Positions 25,497 to 34,686 are shown, counted from the stretch's first letter. The stretch is DNA of 64,000 bases from Phil1 sp964612925 (GCA_964612925.1 CAZTFU010000005.1:1-64000); one strand, 5' to 3'. Numbers and translations: made by a program. Notes: a model not told the origin generated them from the sequence alone.

Positions 25497-27872
25497 TTGG
25501 AACAGTTTACGCTTGAAAGAGAAATGAAGCTGCCTGCAGTACCGCTCCGCGGACTTGTTATGATGCCGGGCGAGCTTTTGCATTTTGACATAGGACGAGA
25601 AGAAAGCCGCCGCGCCGCAATGGCCGCAGACAAAAAGGATTCCATTCTTTTCCTTGCCGCACAGAAGGACGGCGCGAAAACCAGCGTTAAGGCGGAAGAT
25701 ATGCATGAAATGGGCGTTATATGCCGCATACGGCAAACCGTGAGTATGCCTGCGGGAATAATGCGCGTGCTTGTGCTCGGACTTTGCCGCGCCCGTATAA
25801 TCGGTGCCCAATACGGCAGTTACATGACCGTAACCGTTGAAACGACATTGGATGAATCGGGTGAGCCGTTCACAGCCGAGGCATTGCGCCGCAGGATAGA
25901 TTCCGTATTCGGTGAATATGTTTTGCTTTCGGGCAGAATAAATGCCGAATCCGCCGAGGCCATACGCAGGATTGAAGATGCGGGGCAGTATGCCGATGCC
26001 GTTGCAAACGCGGCATTTATAAAGGCCGATTCGCGTCAAGCGGTGCTTGGCGCCATAAACGTTGAACAAAGGTTGAAGCTTGTGCTCTCTACGCTTACTG
26101 ATGAGGTTGAAATCAGCCGTGCCGATAAGCGCATTGCGGCAGAGGTAAAGCGCAGTATGGACAAAAACCAGCGTGAATACTATCTGCACGAGCAAATTAA
26201 GGCAATACGCAAGGAACTTGGCGAAACGGAGCAGGATGAGGCCGCAGAATACATGGAAAAGCTGAAGGCAAAGTCCATGCCGCCCGCCATACGCGAAAAG
26301 CTTGAACGCGAAATAAACCGTTTCCGCGACCTGCCCGCCGCATCGCACGAACAGCCGCAAATGCGCAACTATATAGAATGCATGCTTGAACTGCCGTGGA
26401 CGGAAGAAACTCAAGACGATCTTAATATAGACCATGCGCGTGAGGTGCTGGACAATGATCATTTCGGCATGGAAAAGGTTAAGCAGCGCATACTCGAGCA
26501 CATTGCGGTGGCAAGGCTTACCGGCAAGGTAAACGGGCAGATAATCTGCTTTGTCGGGCCGCCGGGCGTGGGTAAAACCAGCATAGCATCAAGCATAGCG
26601 CGCGCACTCGGCCGCAATTTTGTAAGGATGAGCCTTGGCGGTATACACGACGAGGCCGAAATTCGCGGCCACCGCCGCACATATATCGGTGCAATGCCGG
26701 GGCGCGTTATTGCGGCAATGCGTCAAGCGGGAAGCATAAATCCGCTGTTGCTTTTTGACGAGATAGACAAGCTTACCGCGGATATGCGCGGTGACCCCGC
26801 CGCGGCCATGCTCGAAGTGCTTGACAGTGCGCAGAATTTCGCATTCCGCGATCATTTTCTTGAGCAGGAATATGATCTTTCAAAGGTAATGTTCATAACA
26901 ACGGCAAACGACCGCAATGCCATACCAAAGCCCCTGCTTGACAGGATGGAGCTTATCGAGCTTAGCGGCTACCTTGAAACGGAAAAGGTCGAAATAGCAA
27001 AGCGTCACCTTATACCGAAACAGCTTGAAAAGCACGGTCTTAAAAGGAGTCAGCTTTCCATCACCGACGATGCGCTTGTTGCCCTTATCCGCAATTATAC
27101 GCACGAAGCAGGCGTAAGGGAGCTTGAGCGCGAAATAGCCGCCGTGTGCCGCAAGACAGCAATGGATATAGGCAATGGAAAGGTTCGTGTGCGCGTTGGC
27201 ACGCAAAAGCTTGGTGCATATCTCGGTGTACCCAAATATGCGCACGGTGACATTGCCGCAGCAAACGAAATCGGCCTTGCAAACGGCCTTGCATGGACAA
27301 GCTTTGGCGGCGAAACACTGCAAATAGAAGTGCAGACTGTAAGGGGCTCGGGTCAGATAATTCTAACGGGCAAGCTTGGAGACGTTATGCAGGAAAGTGC
27401 GCGTGCGGCTTTGACATTTATAAAGGCTCATGCGGACGAATTCGGTATTGAGCTTCCATTTGACAAAACCGATCTTCATCTGCACGTTCCCGAGGGTGCC
27501 GTGCCGAAGGACGGGCCAAGTGCCGGCATAACCATAATGACCGCAATGCTAAGCGCGCTTACAAAAATACCCGTGCGCTCCGATACGGCAATGACGGGCG
27601 AAATAACGTTGCGCGGGCGTGTGCTTGAAATAGGCGGACTTCGTGAAAAGCTGCTTGCCGCATATCGCGTTGGGGTCAAGCGTGTGCTTATACCGAGTTC
27701 CAACGAAAAGGATCTACATGATGTGCCGAACGAGGTTAAGGACGGCATTGAGATAATACCCGTATCCGACGCTTTTGAGGTCATAAGAAACACGCTTGAA
27801 CATTATCCGCAACGCAACAATGCGGTTTGCGTACCGCAACAGGCTCAAAACGGCGTAAGCGCGGTTCAATAA
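25497..27872 (+). CDS. lon: ATP-dependent protease LonA
   Basis: This protein of about 791 residues has the full LonA layout: an N-terminal substrate-binding domain beginning LPAVPLRGLVMMPGE, a helical region, an AAA+ module with Walker A GPPGVGKT and Walker B LLLFDEIDK, and a C-terminal Ser-Lys peptidase (PKDGPSAG with the catalytic Ser; GGLREKLLAA with the Lys). It degrades misfolded and regulatory proteins. I prefer TTG 25497 because GAGG lies 10 nt upstream; the frame extends to a GTG at 25458. engB follows 13 nt later, as in many Firmicutes. Confidence 0.95.
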   Translation: MEQFTLEREMKLPAVPLRGLVMMPGELLHFDIGREESRRAAMAADKKDSILFLAAQKDGAKTSVKAEDMHEMGVICRIRQTVSMPAGIMRVLVLGLCRARIIGAQYGSYMTVTVETTLDESGEPFTAEALRRRIDSVFGEYVLLSGRINAESAEAIRRIEDAGQYADAVANAAFIKADSRQAVLGAINVEQRLKLVLSTLTDEVEISRADKRIAAEVKRSMDKNQREYYLHEQIKAIRKELGETEQDEAAEYMEKLKAKSMPPAIREKLEREINRFRDLPAASHEQPQMRNYIECMLELPWTEETQDDLNIDHAREVLDNDHFGMEKVKQRILEHIAVARLTGKVNGQIICFVGPPGVGKTSIASSIARALGRNFVRMSLGGIHDEAEIRGHRRTYIGAMPGRVIAAMRQAGSINPLLLFDEIDKLTADMRGDPAAAMLEVLDSAQNFAFRDHFLEQEYDLSKVMFITTANDRNAIPKPLLDRMELIELSGYLETEKVEIAKRHLIPKQLEKHGLKRSQLSITDDALVALIRNYTHEAGVRELEREIAAVCRKTAMDIGNGKVRVRVGTQKLGAYLGVPKYAHGDIAAANEIGLANGLAWTSFGGETLQIEVQTVRGSGQIILTGKLGDVMQESARAALTFIKAHADEFGIELPFDKTDLHLHVPEGAVPKDGPSAGITIMTAMLSALTKIPVRSDTAMTGEITLRGRVLEIGGLREKLLAAYRVGVKRVLIPSSNEKDLHDVPNEVKDGIEIIPVSDAFEVIRNTLEHYPQRNNAVCVPQQAQNGVSAVQ

Positions 27873-27885
27873 CGGAGGAATAGCG

Positions 27886-28488
27886 GTGGAAAAGTTTGAT
27901 ATCAAAAAGGCCGTCTTCGAAACGAGCGTAGGTCTTGGCGGAAAGTTCATCGAGGGTGGACCTCAAATAGCCATGGTCGGCCGTTCAAACGTGGGCAAAT
28001 CAAGCCTTATAAACTCGCTGTGCAGAAACTCAAAGCTTGCACGAATTTCCGCGAGTCCCGGCAAGACAAGGCTTATAAACTATTTTAGAATAAATGACGC
28101 TTTTTACCTTGTGGACCTTCCCGGCTACGGTTATGCAAAGGTATCCAAAACAGAGCAGGAAAGCTGGGGCAGGCTTATGGAAAGCTACCTTTCAAGCGGC
28201 AACGTCAGTCACATTTTTATGCTTATAGACATTCGTCATGAGCCTACCGCCGCCGATAAGCAAATGCTTGAATGGATAATCTACTATGGCGTGCCGTATA
28301 CACTGATTGCGACAAAGGCGGACAAGCTTGCCCGTTCAAAGCGTCAGCAAGCCGCAAACGCAAATGCAAAGCTGCTCGGTGCGCCGCCATGGGCGCTTTG
28401 CTACAGTGCCGAAAACGGAGACGGCCGCAATGAATTGCTTGCAAGAATAGGTGCCATTGTGAACGATACGGTTACGATTTCGGAATAA
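27886..28488 (+). CDS. engB: Ribosome biogenesis GTPase EngB (YsxC/YihA)
   Basis: This 200-residue TRAFAC GTPase has G1 GRSNVGKSS, G3 DLPGYGYAK, G4 TKADKL and a G5-like SAE. It assists assembly of the large ribosomal subunit. The start is GTG at 27886, with GGAGG upstream. The lon-engB order is conserved in many Firmicutes and supports both calls. Confidence 0.95.
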   Translation: MEKFDIKKAVFETSVGLGGKFIEGGPQIAMVGRSNVGKSSLINSLCRNSKLARISASPGKTRLINYFRINDAFYLVDLPGYGYAKVSKTEQESWGRLMESYLSSGNVSHIFMLIDIRHEPTAADKQMLEWIIYYGVPYTLIATKADKLARSKRQQAANANAKLLGAPPWALCYSAENGDGRNELLARIGAIVNDTVTISE

Positions 28489-28522
28489 GACGCAAATAAT
28501 GTGTACATTTTATATAAGCCAC

Positions 28523-28551
28523 TTGACATAACTATATGCCGTAAGCATAAT
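28523..28551 (+). promoter_or_regulatory. Promoter of zinc-ribbon/metallophosphoesterase genes
   Basis: TTGACA (28523-28528) and CATAAT (28546-28551) are 17 bp apart, about 38 nt before the ATG at 28590. Confidence 0.7.
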
Positions 28552-28589
28552 AGTGGAAGTAAAAACAAAACTTTGGAGGATGTGGCAAA

Positions 28590-29024
28590 ATGGCTTTGAG
28601 AAAATGCCCGCGCTGCGAACTGAATTATATAAAGGATGACGAAAAATACTGCAACGTATGTCGCCGTGAAATGAAGGGCGGCACAAGTGACGTTGACGAC
28701 AGCATCAATATGTGCAGCGAATGCGGTGAAAATCCCGCCGTTAAGGGCAGTGACCTTTGCGCGATATGTTTAAGGGAGGCGCGCAGGCAGGAAAAGCAAT
28801 CGGACAGCGTAAGCGCAACCATAAACGATCCCGATGATCTTGTACTTGGCGATGTTACGCTTGACGAAATGGAGGTTCCCATGCCCGTTGAGGGTGAAAT
28901 ACCCGAAAGCGAGCTTAACGAAATAGATAAAGAGCTTTCCTCGGATGATGATATCGATGAGGATGACGAGTTTGAAGATGAAGCGGAATCGGAACCCGAA
29001 GCAAAACGAAGCAACAGAAAGTGA
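28590..29024 (+). CDS. Zinc-ribbon protein with acidic tail
   Basis: This 144-residue protein is not assigned to a named family. The first 70 residues hold two zinc-ribbon-like modules (CPRCELNY with CNVCRRE; CSECGENP with CAICLRE). The remaining half is disordered and acidic, rich in Asp, Glu and Ser, and ends in a short basic tip RSNRK. GGAGG precedes the ATG. It is followed 9 nt later by a metallophosphoesterase gene. The architecture suggests a nucleic-acid or protein-binding adaptor, but nothing more specific can be said. Confidence 0.7.
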   Translation: MALRKCPRCELNYIKDDEKYCNVCRREMKGGTSDVDDSINMCSECGENPAVKGSDLCAICLREARRQEKQSDSVSATINDPDDLVLGDVTLDEMEVPMPVEGEIPESELNEIDKELSSDDDIDEDDEFEDEAESEPEAKRSNRK

Positions 29025-29033
29025 TATTGCCAG

Positions 29034-29738
29034 ATGAAGGTATTCGCCATAGGAGATCTGCATTTAAGCGGAAGTTCCAATAAGCCGATGGATGTTTTTG
29101 GTTCGACATGGATCGACCATCCGCAGCAAATAAGCTCCGCATGGCGTGAACGTGTAACCGAAAACGATATTGTGCTTATCCCGGGGGATATCAGCTGGGC
29201 GATGCGGCTTGACGATGCAATATGCGATCTTGAATTCATAGGTGCGTTGCCCGGCACCAAGCTTATTTTAAGGGGAAACCACGATTACTGGTGGAACGCA
29301 CTCGGCAAGGTTCGTGCGGCATTGCCAAGCGGCTGTTACGCTTTGCAAAATGATTGTTTTTCATTCGGCGGTGTGTCCGTTTGCGGCAGCCGCGGCTGGG
29401 TCTGCCCAGGCTCCTCCGCTTATTCCGAAACCAAGGACAAAGCCATATACGAAAGGGAGCTTATCCGTTTAAGAATGAGTCTCAGTAAGTTACCCGAAAA
29501 CACCGTGCGCATACTGATGCTGCACTTTCCCCCGTTTAATGAGCGGCGGCAGCCTTCGGGCTTTACGGCACTCGCCGAGGAATTCGGCATAAATAAGCTT
29601 ATATATGCACACCTTCACAACAAGGCTTGCCTTAACGCTTTTGAGGGCGAACGCAACGGCATAGAATACTGTTTATGCTCCGCCGATCACCTTAAATTCA
29701 TACCAAGGCTGATACTCGACACGGACGAGCTTGCCTAA
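29034..29738 (+). CDS. Calcineurin-like metallophosphoesterase
   Basis: This 234-residue enzyme has the calcineurin-like metal-site motifs in order: FAIGDLHL (DxH), LIPGDISWA (GD), LRGNHDYWW (GNHD), MLHFPPF (H) and YAHLHNK (HxH). It should bind two metal ions and hydrolyse a phosphoester, but the substrate is not indicated. It is co-transcribed with the zinc-ribbon protein. Confidence 0.9.
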   Translation: MKVFAIGDLHLSGSSNKPMDVFGSTWIDHPQQISSAWRERVTENDIVLIPGDISWAMRLDDAICDLEFIGALPGTKLILRGNHDYWWNALGKVRAALPSGCYALQNDCFSFGGVSVCGSRGWVCPGSSAYSETKDKAIYERELIRLRMSLSKLPENTVRILMLHFPPFNERRQPSGFTALAEEFGINKLIYAHLHNKACLNAFEGERNGIEYCLCSADHLKFIPRLILDTDELA

Positions 29739-29770
29739 AAAAATTATTTTTCAAAAATAAATTTTTCTGC

Positions 29771-29799
29771 TTGCATTTAGCTTTGTCACATGGTATAGT
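29771..29799 (+). promoter_or_regulatory. Promoter of the uraA leader
   Basis: TTGCAT (29771-29776) and TATAGT (29794-29799) are 17 bp apart, with an extended TGG before the -10. The start near 29806 precedes a short leader ORF and an attenuator. Confidence 0.75.
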
Positions 29800-29843
29800 A
29801 TTCGGCAGAAAAAAATGCGGAAAGGAAAGGAGCAAGTTAAAGT

Positions 29844-29912
29844 ATGTTGAAACTTGTAGGTAGCAAGCCCATTATGACCTTGTTTCTTTGTTCCCGATTT
29901 TTTCTTTTGTAG
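29844..29912 (+). CDS. Putative leader peptide of uraA attenuator
   Basis: A 22-codon ORF begins at an ATG with AAAGGAG about 8 nt upstream and encodes a peptide ending LFLCSRFFLL before TAG. Its last third is read from a U-rich message (T6 at 29898-29903 and T4 at 29905-29908). The stop codon lies 2 nt before the terminator stem at 29915. This is the geometry of the enterobacterial pyrBI leader, where UTP-sensitive RNA polymerase pausing in a U-rich leader lets a ribosome prevent the terminator hairpin. No homology evidence is available for such a short peptide. Confidence 0.6.
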   Translation: MLKLVGSKPIMTLFLCSRFFLL

Positions 29913-29914
29913 TT

Positions 29915-29941
29915 GACGGATTTTTTGTCCGTCTTTTTTTA
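29915..29941 (+). terminator. Attenuator terminator upstream of uraA
   Basis: GACGGA (29915-29920) pairs with TCCGTC (29928-29933) and seven T follow (29934-29940). It lies 67 nt before the uraA start codon and just after the leader peptide stop. A further perfect 8-bp hairpin, TTATGAGC / GCTCATAA (29948-29969), lies between it and the uraA ribosome site. Confidence 0.8.
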
Positions 29942-30007
29942 TGGTCGTTATGAGCCGCGATGCTCATAAAATAAGTTTAACTTTTACGCAGGAGGTAAAT
30001 TTTCGCA

Positions 30008-31369
30008 ATGAACCAGAACAACGAAGGCATTTTCAATGCCAGGGGCCAGCTTGGTTGGCCAAAGACTATCGTGCTTGGATTCCAGCACATGTTTGCAATG
30101 TTCGGCGCAACCGTACTCGTTCCCGCGCTGACAGGTCTTAGCGTATCTGCTACTCTGCTTTTCGCGGGTCTCGGCACGCTGCTGTTCCACCTTATTTCAA
30201 AGGGTAAGGTTCCCGCATTCTTGGGTTCTTCCTTTGCATTCATCGGCGGCTATGCGGCCATCGCCCCCTTCCTTGAGGATCCCGCAAACCCCGGTGTGTT
30301 CAATGTTCCCAACACCGAAATGCTTCCCTACGCCTGCTTCGGCGTTGTGATAGCGGGTCTGCTGTATGTTGTGCTTGCGGCCTGCTTCAAGTTCTTCGGC
30401 ATGAAGAAGGTTATGCGCTTCTTCCCGCCAATAGTTGTGGGTCCCATAATCATCTGCATCGGCCTCACCCTTTCCTCCTCCGCAATCAACAATTGCAGCA
30501 CCAACTGGCTTATAGCTCTGCTTGCCGTCGCGGTAGTCGTTGTCTGCAACATCTGGGGCAAGGGCATGATTAAGATAATCCCCATTCTGCTTGGTTTCTT
30601 GGTTTCCTACATAGTAGCTGCCGTATGCGGCCTTGTGGACTTCACTCCCGTTAAGGAAGCTGCTTGGATAGGCCTGCCTTTCCAGATGGAAGACACCGTT
30701 ATCGGTCTGTTCACCAGGAGCGACCTTGACGTAAGCAAGCTTATCACCGCGGTGTTCACCATCGCTCCCCTCTCCCTTGCCACCATGGTTGAGCATATCG
30801 GCGACATCTGCGCCATATCCTCCACCTGCGGCAAGAACTACATCGAAGATCCCGGTCTGCACCGCACCCTGCTTGGTGACGGTCTTGCCACCTCCATGGC
30901 CGCAATATTCGGCGCACCTGCAAACACCACCTACGGTGAGAACACCGGCGTGCTTGCACTCAGCAAGGTATATGACCCCTTCGTAATCCGCATTGCGGCA
31001 GTGCTCGCGGTAATCTTCAGCTTCTGCCCCAAGTTCGCGGCTCTCATCCGCGTAATGCCCACTGCCACCATCGGCGGCGTATCCATGATACTCTACGGTA
31101 TGATATCCGCAGTCGGTGTACGCAACGTTGTCGAAAACAAGGTTGACTTCACCAAGTCCCGCAACGTTATAATCGCGGCCATAATCATGGTGCTTGCACT
31201 TGGCATAACCAACTCCAGCGACGGCGCACTGACCATCGGCTCCATCAGCTTCTCCGGTCTGGCCGTTGCCAGCATAGTCGGTATAGTGCTCAACGCCATC
31301 CTTCCCGGTAAGGACTACGAATTCGGCAAGGACGAGCAGGGCGACACCAGCGTAAACTTCAAGGTCTGA
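30008..31369 (+). CDS. uraA: Uracil permease (UraA, NCS2 family)
   Basis: This 453-residue membrane protein has about 14 helices and closely follows the E. coli UraA pattern: LGFQHMFAMFGATVLVP, GKVPAFLGSSFAFIGG, a key glutamate in ATMVEHIGDI, DPGLHRTLLGDGLAT and NTTYGENTGVLAL. UraA is a uracil:proton symporter. The UraA-like segments favour uracil over xanthine or urate. AGGAGG is 12 nt before the ATG. Expression is probably controlled by the upstream leader and attenuator. Confidence 0.93.
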   Translation: MNQNNEGIFNARGQLGWPKTIVLGFQHMFAMFGATVLVPALTGLSVSATLLFAGLGTLLFHLISKGKVPAFLGSSFAFIGGYAAIAPFLEDPANPGVFNVPNTEMLPYACFGVVIAGLLYVVLAACFKFFGMKKVMRFFPPIVVGPIIICIGLTLSSSAINNCSTNWLIALLAVAVVVVCNIWGKGMIKIIPILLGFLVSYIVAAVCGLVDFTPVKEAAWIGLPFQMEDTVIGLFTRSDLDVSKLITAVFTIAPLSLATMVEHIGDICAISSTCGKNYIEDPGLHRTLLGDGLATSMAAIFGAPANTTYGENTGVLALSKVYDPFVIRIAAVLAVIFSFCPKFAALIRVMPTATIGGVSMILYGMISAVGVRNVVENKVDFTKSRNVIIAAIIMVLALGITNSSDGALTIGSISFSGLAVASIVGIVLNAILPGKDYEFGKDEQGDTSVNFKV

Positions 31370-31388
31370 TAAACAACAGCTAAAGCAC

Positions 31389-31425
31389 AATCGGCTCCAC
31401 TAAGACTATGGGAGCCGATTTTTTA
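31389..31425 (+). terminator. Terminator of uraA
   Basis: A perfect 10-bp stem AATCGGCTCC / GGAGCCGATT (31389-31398, 31411-31420) is followed by a T-tract. Confidence 0.88.
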
Positions 31426-31440
31426 TATGCGTATTTGCTT

Positions 31441-31493
31441 TGCCGCAGTATTTCGCGGCACAAAGAAGCGGTATATTCTATACCGCTTTTTGT
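31441..31493. terminator. Additional hairpins between uraA and clpX
   Basis: Two stems lie here. TGCCGC / GCGGCA is at 31441-31460. AAGCGGTATA / TATACCGCTT, with a 3-nt loop at 31466-31488, is followed by five T in the plus direction. The second is a strong intrinsic terminator for plus-strand readthrough and may also end the clpX transcript. Confidence 0.7.
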
Positions 31494-31524
31494 GTCTTTA
31501 TTAAGTTATGCCGCCGTATTCGGC

Positions 31525-32775
31525 TCAGCTTGCGCTTGTGCCCTCGGGCAGTGCGCCAAAGGTGTAGACGGGCTTGGATGTGCCGTCTATAACGCCCTTG
31601 GTTATTTCGCAGCCCTGAATGTTTTCCATCGAAGGCACCTCATACATAATGCTCATCATGGCATTTTCAAGTATAGCCCTCAATCCGCGTGCGCCCGTTT
31701 TGCGCTCTATGGCAAGGTGTGCAACCTCGCGTAAGGCTTCCTCATCAAACTCAAGTTGTACTCCATCCATTTCAAACAGCCTCTTATACTGCCTTGCAAG
31801 GGCATTCTTGGGCTTTGTCAAAATGTCCATAAGGGCGTTTTCGTCAAGCTGCTCAAGCGTTACTATTATGGGCACCCTGCCTATGAACTCGGGTATAAGG
31901 CCATACTTCAAAAGATCCTCGGGAAGTATCTTTTTAAGTATTTCGCCCACATTCTTTTCGGTTTGACTTGCCACCTCGGCACCAAAGCCCATCAGTTTTT
32001 TTGCGGTACGGCGGGAAATGATATCCTCTATCCCCGCGAATGCGCCGCCGCAGATAAACAGTATCTTCGATGTGTTTATCTGAATAAATTCCTGATGCGG
32101 ATGCTTGCGCCCGCCCTGCGGCGGCACGCTTGCAACGGTACCCTCGATTATCTTCAGCAGTGCCTGCTGAACGCCCTCGCCGCTAACGTCGCGCGTTATG
32201 GACGGATTTTCGCTCTTACGGGCAATTTTGTCTATTTCGTCTATATAGACAATGCCCTTTTCAGCGCGTTCAACATCATAATCGGCCGCCTGAATAAGCT
32301 TGAGCAGTATATTCTCAACATCCTCACCAACGTAGCCCGCTTCGGTAAGGCTTGTTGCATCGGCCACGGCAAACGGCACCTGAAGCATCTTGGCAAGCGT
32401 TTCCGCAAGCAAAGTTTTGCCGCTGCCCGTGGGCCCGAGCATAACTATGTTGCTCTTTTGCAGTTCAACATCGTCCCTATCCTCGGGTGCGCTGATGCGC
32501 TTATAATGATTATACACGGCAACCGCAAGTGCGCGCTTTGCATCGGCCTGACCCACAACATATTGATCGAGTATTTCCACAATATCCTTGGGCTTTGGCA
32601 GATCGGTCATCTCCTCGGGCTCGGTTGTGAAGTCCTCGTCAATTATTTCCCTGCAAAGCTCAATACATTCAGAGCAAATGTATACGCCGGGTCCCGCTAT
32701 TATGCGGCTGACCTCATCCTGCGACTTACCGCAGAAGGAACACTTTACCGTTCCCTTCTCGTCTGTTTTTGCCAT
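31525..32775 (-). CDS. clpX: ATP-dependent Clp protease ATPase subunit ClpX
   Basis: This 416-residue unfoldase has an N-terminal zinc-binding domain (CSFCGKS with CSECIELC), Walker A GPTGSGKT, Walker B VYIDEIDK and the ClpP-binding loop region typical of ClpX. It unfolds tagged substrates and feeds them to ClpP. It lies 4 nt after clpP on the same strand, third in tig-clpP-clpX. Confidence 0.96.
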   Translation of the reverse strand: MAKTDEKGTVKCSFCGKSQDEVSRIIAGPGVYICSECIELCREIIDEDFTTEPEEMTDLPKPKDIVEILDQYVVGQADAKRALAVAVYNHYKRISAPEDRDDVELQKSNIVMLGPTGSGKTLLAETLAKMLQVPFAVADATSLTEAGYVGEDVENILLKLIQAADYDVERAEKGIVYIDEIDKIARKSENPSITRDVSGEGVQQALLKIIEGTVASVPPQGGRKHPHQEFIQINTSKILFICGGAFAGIEDIISRRTAKKLMGFGAEVASQTEKNVGEILKKILPEDLLKYGLIPEFIGRVPIIVTLEQLDENALMDILTKPKNALARQYKRLFEMDGVQLEFDEEALREVAHLAIERKTGARGLRAILENAMMSIMYEVPSMENIQGCEITKGVIDGTSKPVYTFGALPEGTSAS

Positions 32776-32779
32776 CAGG

Positions 32780-33364
32780 TCATCTCCTTGGAGGAATTAT
32801 TTCGTCTATCAGCCCATATCGCAGTGCTTCCTCCGCGCTCATGTAATGATCGCGTTCGGTATCGCGTGCAACCTGCTCCACGGTGTGACCGGTGCGCTCA
32901 GCCAATATCTTATTCAGCTTTTCCCTTGTTTTTATAAGCTGTTCCGCATGGATGGCAACCTCGGTCGCCTGTCCGCGCGCTCCGCCAAGGGGCTGATGTA
33001 TCAATATTTCGCTGTTAGGCAGGGCGCGGCGTTTGCCCTTTGCTCCCGCCGCCAACAGGAATGCGCCCATACTTGCCGCCATACCGATACATATCGTGGA
33101 AACATCACAGCGGATGTACTGCATTGTATCATATATGGCCATGCCTGCGGTCACGCTGCCGCCGGGGCTGTTTATATACAGGCTTATATCCTTATCCGGG
33201 TCATCCCCTTCAAGGAAAAGCATTTGGGCTACGATAAGGTTAGCCTCATCATCGGTAACCTCTCCCCCAAGGAAAATTATTCTGTCTTTAAGCAGCCTTG
33301 AGTAAATGTCATATGAACGTTCACCCTTATTGGTCTGCTCTATTACCATTGGTATAAGGCCCAT
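32780..33364 (-). CDS. clpP: ATP-dependent Clp protease proteolytic subunit ClpP
   Basis: This 194-residue serine peptidase shows the ClpP catalytic triad contexts: Ser in GMAASMGAFLL, His in SEILIHQPLGG and Asp in RDTERDHYM. The segment NSPGGSVTAGMAIYD, which lines the substrate site, is intact. It forms the tetradecameric chamber used by ClpX, whose gene follows it. Confidence 0.97.
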   Translation of the reverse strand: MGLIPMVIEQTNKGERSYDIYSRLLKDRIIFLGGEVTDDEANLIVAQMLFLEGDDPDKDISLYINSPGGSVTAGMAIYDTMQYIRCDVSTICIGMAASMGAFLLAAGAKGKRRALPNSEILIHQPLGGARGQATEVAIHAEQLIKTREKLNKILAERTGHTVEQVARDTERDHYMSAEEALRYGLIDEIIPPRR

Positions 33365-33405
33365 TTTTGCGCCTCCTTTATATTATTGTCAGCGCGTTTA
33401 TGCGC

Positions 33406-34686
33406 TTATTTCTCAACCGCGCTGCTGCAAAGCATGTCAAGAGTCTTATCGACTATGGCCTGATCCTCAAAGTATGCTTTGTCATCTTCGCTCAGCTTCT
33501 GTTTGAATTCCTCCGCCCTGTCACCGAACTGAGCGCAGTATTCATTCAGCTTCTTTTCGACCTCTTCCTCATCAGCCTTGAGACCTTCGGCCTTAACTAT
33601 GGCATCAAGCACAAGCTGAGTCTTTACGCGGCGCTCCGCATCGCCCTTCATTTCGGCCTTCATGGATTCCATGGTAGCTCCGGTGAACTTGCAGTAATCC
33701 TCAAGCGTTATGCCCTGCATGCTCAGGCGATAGCGAATATCGTTGAGCATATGGTCCATCTGACGTTCGACCATAACCTCGGGAATGTCAACGGTTGCGT
33801 TATCAACAGCCTTTGTGATAATCTCGTTTTCCTTGTTGTTTTTGGCTTCCTGCTTTGCCTTTTCCTCAAGCTCCTCACGCTTATGCGCACGAAGCTCTTC
33901 AAGGGTATCAAAGTCGGAAACGTCCTTGGCAAGCTCGTCATCAAGCTCGGGCAGTTCCTTCATGCGAATGGCATGTACCTTAACGCGGAATACGGCATCC
34001 TTGCCCTTGAGTTCGTCACTGTGGTACTCATCGGGGAACTTGACGTTAAGATCCTTTTCTTCGCCGATGCTCATGCCGACCATCTGCTCTTCAAAGCCGG
34101 GAATGAACATGCCGCTGCCAATGGTAAGCTGCTGATGTTCCGCGGTGCCGCCGTCAAACTTCACGCCGTCAACAGTGCCGCTGTAGTCAAGCTCAACCTC
34201 GTCGCCGTTCTCAACAGGACGCTCAACATCTATCATGCGGGCAACCTTTTCGCGCTCACGCTCGATTTCGGCCTCCACCATTTCATCCGTAACATTATAC
34301 TCCTGCTTTGCCACTTCTATACCCTTATATTGGCCCAAAGTTACTTCGGGCATAACGGTAACAACGGCCTCAAATTCGACATCCTGACCCTTTTCGGCAC
34401 TGGTGATGGTGATTTCCGGCCTGTCAACGGGCTTTACGTCATGCTCCTTCACAGCAGCTTCGTAAACTGCGGGATAGGCAATGTCAAACGCATCGTCAAC
34501 GAACACGTACCAACCATAGTTCTTCTCTATAACGCCCTTGGGTGCATGGCCCTTGCGGAAGCCCGGCAGTGCAATGTTCTTGCGCAGCTTCAAATAAGCT
34601 GCATCCACTGCCTTTTCAAAATCGGCAGCGGGAATACTCATGCTGAGTTTTACCTTGTTACCCTCAAGCTTTTCAAAATTTGCCAT
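33406..34686 (-). CDS. tig: Trigger factor chaperone
   Basis: This 426-residue protein has the trigger factor layout. The ribosome-binding domain has the signature LPGFRKGHAPKGV at about residues 37-49, an FKBP-like PPIase domain lies at about 150-240, and a helical C-terminal substrate-binding domain follows. It binds nascent chains at the ribosome exit. GGAGG precedes the ATG at 34686. It heads the tig-clpP-clpX cluster found in many bacteria. No confident promoter was found in 34690-34790. Confidence 0.96.
   Translation of the reverse strand: MANFEKLEGNKVKLSMSIPAADFEKAVDAAYLKLRKNIALPGFRKGHAPKGVIEKNYGWYVFVDDAFDIAYPAVYEAAVKEHDVKPVDRPEITITSAEKGQDVEFEAVVTVMPEVTLGQYKGIEVAKQEYNVTDEMVEAEIEREREKVARMIDVERPVENGDEVELDYSGTVDGVKFDGGTAEHQQLTIGSGMFIPGFEEQMVGMSIGEEKDLNVKFPDEYHSDELKGKDAVFRVKVHAIRMKELPELDDELAKDVSDFDTLEELRAHKREELEEKAKQEAKNNKENEIITKAVDNATVDIPEVMVERQMDHMLNDIRYRLSMQGITLEDYCKFTGATMESMKAEMKGDAERRVKTQLVLDAIVKAEGLKADEEEVEKKLNEYCAQFGDRAEEFKQKLSEDDKAYFEDQAIVDKTLDMLCSSAVEK

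Noticed and set aside
29915..29970. PyrR-binding antiterminator upstream of uraA
   Set aside because: The conserved PyrR loop sequence was not found. Only a terminator and a separate small hairpin are present.
30197..31390. 397-codon ORF antisense to uraA
   Set aside because: It is a shadow frame created by the codon bias of uraA. Its composition is rich in Gly, His and Tyr with no domain pattern.
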